Assembly: GCA_945889625.1 (NCBI GenBank)
Contig: CAMDCE010000040.1
Span: 1 to 46,532, forward strand
Direction: 5' to 3'
Source of the DNA: Asaia bogorensis
Lineage (GTDB): Bacteria > Pseudomonadota > Alphaproteobacteria > Reyranellales > Reyranellaceae
Length of the DNA stretch: 46,532 nt
Below, piece by piece: positions 40,865-46,532 of this stretch (position 1 is its first letter; each line of letters opens with the position of its first letter). The notes under the pieces were generated by a model. That model saw nothing but the letters and a program-made list of their open reading frames with translations. It was not told the DNA's origin and made no database searches. The position numbers were made by a program, and so were the translations under genes.

Positions 40865-41845
40865 ATGCAGAGCAAGCTTTCCGGCCTTTGGCTGCCCCTG
40901 ATCACGCCGTTCAAGGATGGCGCGGTCGACTTTTCAAGCTACGAGCGGCTGGTCGAGCACCTCATCGCCAAGGGCGTCGATGGGCTGTTCCCCCTCGGCA
41001 CCACGGGCGAGGCCCCGGCGCTCGACGATGACGAGAGCGAGGCATTGATCGAGCGGACGTTGGTGGTGGCGGCGGGTCGCGTGCCGTTGTTCGCGGGCGT
41101 CGGCGGCAATGCCACGCACAAGGTCGAGAAGACCCTCAAGCGTCTGGAGCGGCTGCCGTTCGAGGGTATCGTCTCGGTCTGCCCCTATTACAACCGGCCT
41201 AGCCAGGACGGGATGATCGCCCACTTCCGCAGGCTCGCCGCCGCCACCGACCGCGACGTGGTGATCTACAACATCCCCTATCGAACCTCGGTGAACCTTC
41301 TCAACGACTCGCTGCTTGAACTCGCCGAAGTGCCCAACATCGTGGGCGTGAAGGACAGTTCCGGATCGATCGCCCAGTCGCTCGAGCTGCTTCAGCGCAA
41401 GCCGGCAGGCTTCGCCGTGCTGACCGGCGAGGACGCGCTCTATTTGACCATGATGGCAAATGGCGCCGATGGCGGCATCCTGGCCGCCAGCCATCTCATG
41501 ACCGAGCGATTCGTCGAGGTCGGAAGGCGCTTCGCCACCAACGACGTGTCGGGCGCGCGCGCCGCCTGGGCATCGCTCGCGTCCCTCGTGCCAATGCTGT
41601 TCGGCGAGGCCAATCCGATGCCGATCAAATACTGCCTGTGGCGCCAGGGCCTGATCGCCTCGCCTGAATGCCGCCTGCCGCTGACGAAAATCTCCGACGG
41701 CCTCGCGCGCCGCCTCGACAGGTCCCTCGCTACGCTCGGGATGACGGCTGTGCCGTCACCTTCAGCAGATCGCGGATCTCCGTCAGCAGCGCGACTTCCT
41801 TGGTCGGCGGAGCGGGCGGCGGCGGGGCGGCCTCCTCCTGCTTGA
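40865..41845 (+). CDS. dapA: 4-hydroxy-tetrahydrodipicolinate synthase-like protein
   Basis: A 326-residue class I aldolase-fold protein starting [16 protein letters not shown]. Key residues are in [18 protein letters not shown] and the Schiff-base lysine in VGVKDSSGS. It would condense pyruvate with aspartate semialdehyde in lysine and diaminopimelate synthesis; other family activities are possible. The family normally ends near residue 290. Here the last 40 or so residues (from RSLATLGMT) come from a dispersed repeat and then from antisense mscL, with a 116-base overlap. The LysR gene is divergent. Confidence 0.8.
   Translation: MQSKLSGLWLPLITPFKDGAVDFSSYERLVEHLIAKGVDGLFPLGTTGEAPALDDDESEALIERTLVVAAGRVPLFAGVGGNATHKVEKTLKRLERLPFEGIVSVCPYYNRPSQDGMIAHFRRLAAATDRDVVIYNIPYRTSVNLLNDSLLELAEVPNIVGVKDSSGSIAQSLELLQRKPAGFAVLTGEDALYLTMMANGADGGILAASHLMTERFVEVGRRFATNDVSGARAAWASLASLVPMLFGEANPMPIKYCLWRQGLIASPECRLPLTKISDGLARRLDRSLATLGMTAVPSPSADRGSPSAARLPWSAERAAAGRPPPA
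41717..41745. repeat. Dispersed repeat fragment across dapA and mscL ends
   Basis: GACAGGTCCCTCGCTACGCT and the following CGGGATGAC form the common GTCATCCCGAGCG...GAGGGACC repeat. It supplies the mscL stop codon (41730-41732) and carries the dapA frame past its usual end. Related copies are at 25161, 27652 and 42708. Confidence 0.7.
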
Positions 41846-42170
41846 TGAGCCGGTTCATGGCCCGGATCACCAGGAACAGCACGAAAGCGATGATGATGAA
41901 ATTGACCGACACGGTGATGAAGGTGCCGTAGCCCAGCGTGGCGCCGGCCTTCTTGGCGGCGTCGTAGGTCGGCGCCTGGTTCGCAGCCTGCGTGAGGCCA
42001 AAAAAGTAGTTGGTAAAATCGAGCCCGCCGAAGATCCGGCCGATCACCGGCATGATCATGTCGCTGACCAACGAGTCGATGATCTTGCCGAAGGCCGCGC
42101 CGATGATCACGCCAATGGCGAGATCCATGACGTTGCCGCGCATCGCGAATTTCTTGAATTCCTGGAGCAT
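41730..42170 (-). CDS. mscL: Large-conductance mechanosensitive channel
   Basis: A 146-residue Msc[45 protein letters not shown] forms the N-terminal helix and first membrane segment, [22 protein letters not shown] the second, and [10 protein letters not shown] the C-terminal helix. The homopentamer opens under membrane tension to release solutes during hypo-osmotic shock. The last residues (AQPSSRA) and the stop lie in a dispersed repeat, and the 3' end overlaps dapA on the other strand. Confidence 0.95.
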   Translation of the reverse strand: MLQEFKKFAMRGNVMDLAIGVIIGAAFGKIIDSLVSDMIMPVIGRIFGGLDFTNYFFGLTQAANQAPTYDAAKKAGATLGYGTFITVSVNFIIIAFVLFLVIRAMNRLIKQEEAAPPPPAPPTKEVALLTEIRDLLKVTAQPSSRA

Positions 42171-42257
42171 CGTCCTCTCCCTCTGTGGCCCTGGGCAAAA
42201 TAGCCGATGACGGACGGCGGCAGCTTTGCCACAAAGTTGCCGTAAAACATTAAGAAT

Positions 42258-42287
42258 TTGACATAAGACCCTAATTTAAAATAATGT
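42258..42287 (+). promoter_or_regulatory. Promoter of the secreted Pro/Lys-rich protein gene
   Basis: TTGACA (42258-42263), a 17-base spacer, then ATAATG (42281-42286; an 18-base spacer gives TAATGT). The region is strikingly AT-rich against its surroundings and lies 58 bases before the ATG at 42345. Confidence 0.6.
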
Positions 42288-42344
42288 TTTCTGTCCCACA
42301 GAGAGGCCGCACCAACCCTTCGAAGCGGCCCAGGAGAAGTTCCG

Positions 42345-42695
42345 ATGCGTCTTTTGCTCACCAGCTTCGCGGCGGTGGTCGCGGTCGCCTTTGCCGCTCC
42401 GTCGTTCGCCCAGGATACCCCGGCCGCGCCGACCCCGGCTGCCAAGCCCAAGCCCGGCACGACCGCCTACTGCAACACGCTGAAGACCCCGACGTCGCGC
42501 AGCGCCTGCCTGAAGAGGGTGCACGCCCAGGCGACCCCCAAGGCGACGCCCGTTCCCAAGGCCAAGCCCAAGAAGCTCGATGCGCCTTCGGCCACGCCCA
42601 AGTCCGACAACTCGGCCCATCTCGCGCCGCCGGGCACATCCCCCAGCCCGCCGCAGACCATCAGCGTGCCGCCGCTGCCGCAGAAGACCATCTGA
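42345..42695 (+). CDS. Secreted Pro/Lys/Ala-rich small protein
   Basis: A 116-residue exported protein. Residues 1-22 are a signal peptide (ends PSFAQD), then a low-complexity chain rich in Pro, Ala, Lys and Thr. It carries two cysteines (YCNTLKTPTSRSACLKR), spaced as in small proteins with a PsiF-like CNxxA...RxxCL pattern. A good AGGAGAAG site and a strong promoter precede it. Function unknown; a periplasmic or surface role is inferred from export. Confidence 0.7.
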   Translation: MRLLLTSFAAVVAVAFAAPSFAQDTPAAPTPAAKPKPGTTAYCNTLKTPTSRSACLKRVHAQATPKATPVPKAKPKKLDAPSATPKSDNSAHLAPPGTSPSPPQTISVPPLPQKTI

Positions 42696-42707
42696 CGGCC
42701 GTCGGCC

Positions 42708-42795
42708 GTCACCCCGAGCGCAGTCGAAGGGTCTCTTCAACTGCGTCTCCGAAAAAATAGGCCCCTCGACTGCGCTTCGCTCCGCTCGGGGTGAC
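42708..42795. repeat. Inverted dispersed repeat after the secreted-protein gene
   Basis: Arms GTCACCCCGAGCG-CAGTCGAAGGG (42708-42731) and CCCCTCGACTG...CGCTCGGGGTGAC (42762-42795) pair around a short AT-rich loop. It is an inverted pair of the same repeat family as at 41717 and probably also ends transcription before the sulfurtransferase gene. Confidence 0.65.
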
Positions 42796-42831
42796 GAGTA
42801 ATATGCGCTCTCCATCCATGGGAGAGCGAAC

Positions 42832-43698
42832 ATGCCTGGTCATTCCGCCGCCCTGATTTCGACCGAAGAACTGGCGCGCCGCATGGGCGCGCCCGCCCTG
42901 CGCGTCTTCGACTGCACGACCTACCTGAGGCCGCGGCCGGAGGGCGGCTATAACGCCGAAAGCGGCCGCGCCAACTACGACAAGGGCCACGTCCCCGGCG
43001 CCGCCTTCCTCGATCTTGGCGCCGAGCTGTCCGATCCGCTCTCGAAGCTCCGATTCACCCTGCCGCCGCTCGGCGAGCTGACCAAGGCCTTCGCCGCCAA
43101 GGGGATCGGCCACGGCACCTTCGTGGTGCTCTACAGCCACGCCTCGCCGGTCTGGGCCACGCGCATCTGGTGGATGCTGCGCGCGATCGGTTTCGACGAT
43201 GCCGCGATCCTCGACGGCGGGCTCGACAAGTGGAAGGCCGAGAACCGCCCGCTGGAGACCGAGCCCGCGACCTATCCGCCCGCTACGCTGACCCTGCGCG
43301 GCCGGCCGGAGATCTTCGTCGACAAGAACGACATCAAATCGGCAATCGGCAGGAAGGACACACTCACCCTGAACGCGCTGAGCCTTGACCAGCACAAGGG
43401 CACTGGCGGTGTCGTCTATGGCCGCGCCGGCCGCATTGCCGGTTCGTCCTGCGTGCCGGCGGCCAGCCTGTTCGGCGTCGACAAGACGCTGAAGCCGATC
43501 GCCGAGCTGCGGGCTGCCTTCGAGGGCGTCGGCACGGCGCCGGACAAGCGCGTGCTGGTCTACTGCGGCGGCGGCATTGCCGCCTCGCTCGATGCATTTG
43601 TGCTGACGGCGCTGCTCGGGCACAAGAATGTCTCGGTGTACGACAACTCCATGCAGGAATGGTCGAACGATGCCAGCCTGCCGATGGAAGTTGGATAA
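42832..43698 (+). CDS. Sulfurtransferase (rhodanese/3-mercaptopyruvate type)
   Basis: A 288-residue protein with two rhodanese domains. The catalytic cysteine is C245 in VYCGGGIAAS in the C-terminal domain; the matching loop of the N-terminal domain (LYSHASPVWATR) lacks it and is structural. It moves sulfane sulfur from thiosulfate or 3-mercaptopyruvate to an acceptor. The loop differs from classic CRKGVT and CGSGVTA. A DUF1330 gene follows after 9 bases, so the three genes to 45055 probably form one transcript. Confidence 0.88.
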   Translation: MPGHSAALISTEELARRMGAPALRVFDCTTYLRPRPEGGYNAESGRANYDKGHVPGAAFLDLGAELSDPLSKLRFTLPPLGELTKAFAAKGIGHGTFVVLYSHASPVWATRIWWMLRAIGFDDAAILDGGLDKWKAENRPLETEPATYPPATLTLRGRPEIFVDKNDIKSAIGRKDTLTLNALSLDQHKGTGGVVYGRAGRIAGSSCVPAASLFGVDKTLKPIAELRAAFEGVGTAPDKRVLVYCGGGIAASLDAFVLTALLGHKNVSVYDNSMQEWSNDASLPMEVG

Positions 43699-43707
43699 GG
43701 AGGAGAA

Positions 43708-44001
43708 ATGCCCGCCTACATCATCGTCGAAGTCGAGACGACCGACGAGGCCCTGATGGCCGAATACCGCAAGCACACGCCGGGCGCGATCGCCAAGTTC
43801 GGCGGCAAGTTCATCGTCCGCGGCGGCAAGACCAGGACACTGGAGGGTGGCTGGACGCCGCCGCGAGTCGTCGTGCTGGAGTTTCCCGACTACGAAGCGG
43901 CTGAAAAATTCTACTACTCGGAGCACTACAAGCCGATCCTCGCCATGCGCCTGAAGGCCGGCAAGTCCAAAGCAATCCTGGTCGACGGCCATAATGGCTG
44001 A
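43708..44001 (+). CDS. DUF1330 family protein
   Basis: A 97-residue dimeric ferredoxin-fold protein: MPAYIIVEVETTDEALMAEYRKHTPG, GGKFIVRGGKTRTLEGGW and RVVVLEFPDYEAAEKFYYSEHYKPI are all typical of DUF1330. Function unknown. A GGAGGAG site precedes it. Its end overlaps the next gene by 8 bases. Confidence 0.88.
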   Translation: MPAYIIVEVETTDEALMAEYRKHTPGAIAKFGGKFIVRGGKTRTLEGGWTPPRVVVLEFPDYEAAEKFYYSEHYKPILAMRLKAGKSKAILVDGHNG

Positions 44002-45055
44002 GCTCGCTGCCTATCGGGCGGTCGGGACTCTCTACAATGCGCTGATGACGTCGCTGGTGCTGGGCCTCATCACCCGGCGTGGCGAGGACACGGCACGCGA
44101 CTACGTGTTCGGCCACTTCCGCCGCCAGCATCTTGAGAAGTTCCTGCCTGGCCTGCAGAAGCTGGGGCTCGCCGGCGAGCCGCCGGCGCCGGCCTGCGCG
44201 CTCTATCACTATCACTCCAACGCGCTGGGCGGCGTGAAGACCGGCTACCTGCGCGAGAGCGACCGGAAGGCCTGGGTGCGCTATCCGCCGCCGCGCTGGA
44301 TCTGGCGCGGCACGGCGATCGCCGCCGTGCCGTCGAGCGTTTCGGCCGCAATGCTGCACGGCTGGCACGGCCATAACGGCGTGTCGTTGGGAAAACCGGG
44401 GCTCGGCTTCGTCTGCACCGGCATGACGGTTGACGGCATGCCGGGGCTGGAAGGCTATTACATCGAGCACGACCGGCCCCTGAAGGAAGACGAGCGCGTG
44501 CGCTTCGCCTACGGCACGGAGGAAATGCCCAGGGTCGACTGGAACGCGCAGCCCAAGCTGGAAACCGCCAACTGGCCCGAAGAACGGCAGCTGCGTACCT
44601 TCCGCGCCTATGCATTGGAGTATCTGCGCACCATGCTGCCGACCCTGCAGGAGCTTCTGGGGCCGGCCGATGCCTCAAAAGAGCTGGGCCGCGTGGCGCG
44701 CCTGGTCGGGCTGCAGTTCCACGAGGAGACGGCGCGCGACATGGGCCTGCCGACCGACGTCGAGCGCGGCGACATCCAGAGCGCCCGGGACTTCGCGCGG
44801 TGGCTATCGGCGATCCTGAAGGCTAGTGGCGAGGAGATCGAGACTTCGGAGCGCGACGGCGCCGTCGTCGTGACGGCCAACGGCTGGCGCGCTGTGCGCG
44901 AACTCGCGCTGGCCGATCCGCTAAAGGCCTTCGATGCCTGGAACGAACTGTGGCTCGGCGCCGCCGCGGCGCATGACCGGTTCCTGAAGGTTCAGACGAC
45001 GCGCGCGTTGGGCGAGCGCGGCTGGTCGATCGCCTGGCGTATCGCACCAAGATAG
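43994..45055 (+). CDS. Conserved-looking protein of unknown function
   Basis: A 353-residue soluble protein that I do not recognise. It opens MAELAAYRAVGTLYNALMTSL, has His/Tyr-rich ALYHYHSNALGG and MLHGWHGHNG stretches that could bind a metal, and a charged helical C-terminal half (ARLVGLQFHEETARDMGLPTD). No signal peptide is seen. The ATG lies 8 bases inside the DUF1330 gene, so its translation is probably coupled to it. The 3' end overlaps the converging Nudix gene by 64 bases. Confidence 0.7.
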   Translation: MAELAAYRAVGTLYNALMTSLVLGLITRRGEDTARDYVFGHFRRQHLEKFLPGLQKLGLAGEPPAPACALYHYHSNALGGVKTGYLRESDRKAWVRYPPPRWIWRGTAIAAVPSSVSAAMLHGWHGHNGVSLGKPGLGFVCTGMTVDGMPGLEGYYIEHDRPLKEDERVRFAYGTEEMPRVDWNAQPKLETANWPEERQLRTFRAYALEYLRTMLPTLQELLGPADASKELGRVARLVGLQFHEETARDMGLPTDVERGDIQSARDFARWLSAILKASGEEIETSERDGAVVVTANGWRAVRELALADPLKAFDAWNELWLGAAAAHDRFLKVQTTRALGERGWSIAWRIAPR

Positions 45056-45414
45056 CCAGCCGGCAATCTGCGGCCGCCGATCGTTTCGCCGAGTTCGACC
45101 AAGGGCAGCCAGCGCACGTCGAGATGCTCGTGGCTCGGGGTCGCTTCCGCCGGCCCGCTCAGCTCACAGACATAGGCCACGATCTTCACAAAGCGCTGCG
45201 GCAGCACCTCGAACAGGTGTTCATCGAGCAGCGCGCCGACCTCGACGTCTAGCCCCGCTTCTTCGCGCACTTCGCGCTTCAGTGCCGCGCGATGATCCTC
45301 GCTGGGATCGGGCCGGCCACCCGGCAGGTCCCATTCGCCGCGCTCGTTCAGGAGCAGCAGCACGCTTCCCTGGTGCAGCAGGACTCCCTTCACCGAGACA
45401 GGCGGCGTGCTCAT
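44992..45414 (-). CDS. Nudix hydrolase
   Basis: A 140-residue protein with a complete Nudix box: GGRPDPSE, then REVREEAGL (about 32-55), which binds Mg2+ and hydrolyses a nucleoside diphosphate linked to another group. The ATG at 45414 (MSTPPVSVKG) is chosen over a TTG six codons upstream. It lies downstream of groEL on the same strand, separated by a terminator. Its substrate cannot be told. Confidence 0.88.
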   Translation of the reverse strand: MSTPPVSVKGVLLHQGSVLLLLNERGEWDLPGGRPDPSEDHRAALKREVREEAGLDVEVGALLDEHLFEVLPQRFVKIVAYVCELSGPAEATPSHEHLDVRWLPLVELGETIGGRRLPAGYLGAIRQAIDQPRSPNARVV

Positions 45415-45433
45415 GCTTGGACCATAGCGCAAA

Positions 45434-45466
45434 GAGAAGGGCCGGGGATCGCTCCCCGGCCCTCTC
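45434..45466 (-). terminator. Intrinsic terminator of groEL
   Basis: AGGGCCGGGGA (45438-45448) pairs perfectly with TCCCCGGCCCT (45453-45463) around a 4-base loop, with GAG/CTC extending it; TTT follows on the minus strand. It lies between groEL and the Nudix gene. Confidence 0.8.
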
Positions 45467-45488
45467 CAATTATCTGTCGTGACCGGAC

Positions 45489-46532
45489 TTAGAAGTCCAT
45501 GTCGCCGCCGCCCATGCCACCACCCGGCGGCATGCCCATCGGGGCCTTCTTCTCAGGCCTCTCGGCGACCATGGCTTCGGTCGTCACCAGCAGGCCCGCC
45601 ACCGAAGAGGCGTCCTGCAGGGCGGTGCGCACGACCTTCACCGGATCGATGATGCCGGCCTTGATCATGTCGACATACTCACCCTTCTGGGCGTCGAAGC
45701 CGTAGTTGGTGTCCTTCTGGTCGAGCATCTTGCCCGCCACCACCGCGCCGTCGAAGCCGGCGTTCTCGGCGATCTGGCGGACCGGCGACTGCAGCGCGCG
45801 GCGCACGATCTCGATACCGACCTTCTGGTCGTCATTGGCCGAGCGCAGTCTGTCGAGCGAACGGATCGCGTAGAGCAGTGCGGCGCCGCCACCGGCGACG
45901 ACACCCTCTTCGACGGCCGCCTTGGTGGCGTGCATGGCGTCGTCAACGCGGTCCTTCTTCTCCTTGACCTCGATCTCGGTGGCGCCGCCGACCTTGATGA
46001 TCGCCACGCCGCCCGCCAGCTTGGCCAGGCGCTCCTGGAGCTTCTCCTTGTCGTAGTCCGAGGTCGTCTCCTCGATCTGCGCCCGGATCTGGGTGCAGCG
46101 CGCGGTGAGGTCGCCCTTCTTGCCGCCGCCGTCGACGATCGTGGTGTTTTCCTTCTCGACGATGACCTTCTTGGCCTTGCCGAGCATGTCGAGCGTGACG
46201 TTTTCGAGCTTGATGCCGAGGTCCTCGGAGATCAGCTGACCGCCCGTGAGGATCGCCATGTCCTCGAGCATCGCCTTGCGGCGATCGCCGAAGCCCGGCG
46301 CCTTGACGGCCGCGATCTTGAGACCGCCGCGCAGCTTGTTGACGACCAAGGTGGCCAGAGCCTCGCCCTCGACGTCTTCGGCGACGATCAGCAGCGGCTT
46401 GCCCGACTGCACGACCGCCTCGAGCACCGGCAGCATCGCCTGCAGGCCCGAGAGCTTCTTCTCGAACAGCAGGATGTACGGCGAGTCGAGCTCGGCGATC
46501 ATCTTGTCGGCGTTGGTGATGAAGTACGGCGA
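45489..46532 (-). CDS. groEL: Chaperonin GroEL, C-terminal two thirds (cut by window edge)
   Basis: 347 residues of the 60-kDa chaperonin, open to the right edge (reading [11 protein letters not shown] at the edge). It holds the apical domain ([41 protein letters not shown]), intermediate and equatorial segments ([26 protein letters not shown]) and the GGM-type tail ([15 protein letters not shown]). It folds proteins inside the double ring with GroES, whose gene would lie beyond the edge if it is upstream as usual. A strong terminator follows. Confidence 0.97.
   Translation of the reverse strand, partial: SPYFITNADKMIAELDSPYILLFEKKLSGLQAMLPVLEAVVQSGKPLLIVAEDVEGEALATLVVNKLRGGLKIAAVKAPGFGDRRKAMLEDMAILTGGQLISEDLGIKLENVTLDMLGKAKKVIVEKENTTIVDGGGKKGDLTARCTQIRAQIEETTSDYDKEKLQERLAKLAGGVAIIKVGGATEIEVKEKKDRVDDAMHATKAAVEEGVVAGGGAALLYAIRSLDRLRSANDDQKVGIEIVRRALQSPVRQIAENAGFDGAVVAGKMLDQKDTNYGFDAQKGEYVDMIKAGIIDPVKVVRTALQDASSVAGLLVTTEAMVAERPEKKAPMGMPPGGGMGGGDMDF

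Overview
The window looks like chromosomal DNA of a GC-rich alphaproteobacterium (about two thirds G+C by eye). It carries a class I lysyl-tRNA synthetase, a GGM-tailed GroEL, many catabolic and thioester enzymes in short overlapping operons, and intergenic repeats of the GTCATCCTGAGCG...AAGGATC type. A Reyranella-like or related soil/water lineage is my guess, not something the sequence proves. No phage, insertion sequence, CRISPR, tRNA or rRNA was seen.

Layout. 50-5181 (minus): a tightly coupled run of membrane adenylate/guanylate cyclase, small methyltransferase, fused substrate-binding/permease protein and a second ABC permease. 5275-7445 (minus): amidase, GNAT acetyltransferase, then a cold-shock protein separated by a long inverted repeat. 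7668-10100 (minus): sugar-acid dehydratase (UxaA/GarD type) behind a DapA-superfamily aldolase/dehydratase. 10209-11291 (minus): two paralogous secreted WXXGXW proteins with calcium-type repeats, each with its own terminator. 11390-14719: EamA exporter, class IV aminotransferase, DUF4345 protein, cupin, and two tandem copies of a tiny glycine-zipper lipoprotein. 14733-17164: SDR, sterol-desaturase-type hydroxylase and a divergent TetR regulator with a likely operator. 17169-20468 (minus): MarR, amidohydrolase, thiolase-like protein and DUF35 protein, all joined by 4-base stop/start overlaps. 20512-25024 (minus): class I LysRS, ureidoglycolate-lyase-like protein and an orphan molybdenum hydroxylase large subunit.

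25078-27762: MFS transporter and Tat-exported amine oxidase, converging, and bracketed by two 111-bp inverted copies of one repeat. 27815-30601: iron-sulfur DinG/XPD-type helicase. 30602-31151: the only long gene-free stretch; it holds two tandem copies of a roughly 117-nt element whose hairpins are kept by compensating base changes. 31152-34661: small basic protein, single-domain response regulator, three-PAS sensor histidine kinase. 34785-39839: LLM flavin oxidoreductase, a serine/threonine kinase with a coiled coil and peptidoglycan-binding-like domain, a PRISE-type reductase and a small membrane protein. 39950-42170: LysR regulator divergent from dapA, and mscL, with a dispersed repeat lying across both converging 3' ends. 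42345-45055: secreted Pro/Lys-rich protein, sulfurtransferase, DUF1330 protein, an unrecognised protein. 44992-46532: Nudix hydrolase and the C-terminal two thirds of groEL, cut by the window edge.

The strongest leads are the tandem covarying element (30606-30877), a hairpin that hides the SDR ribosome-binding site (15461-15503), the repeat placed over the dapA/mscL gene ends, the inverted repeats around the MFS/amine oxidase pair, and the Ltp2-like thiolase/DUF35 operon.
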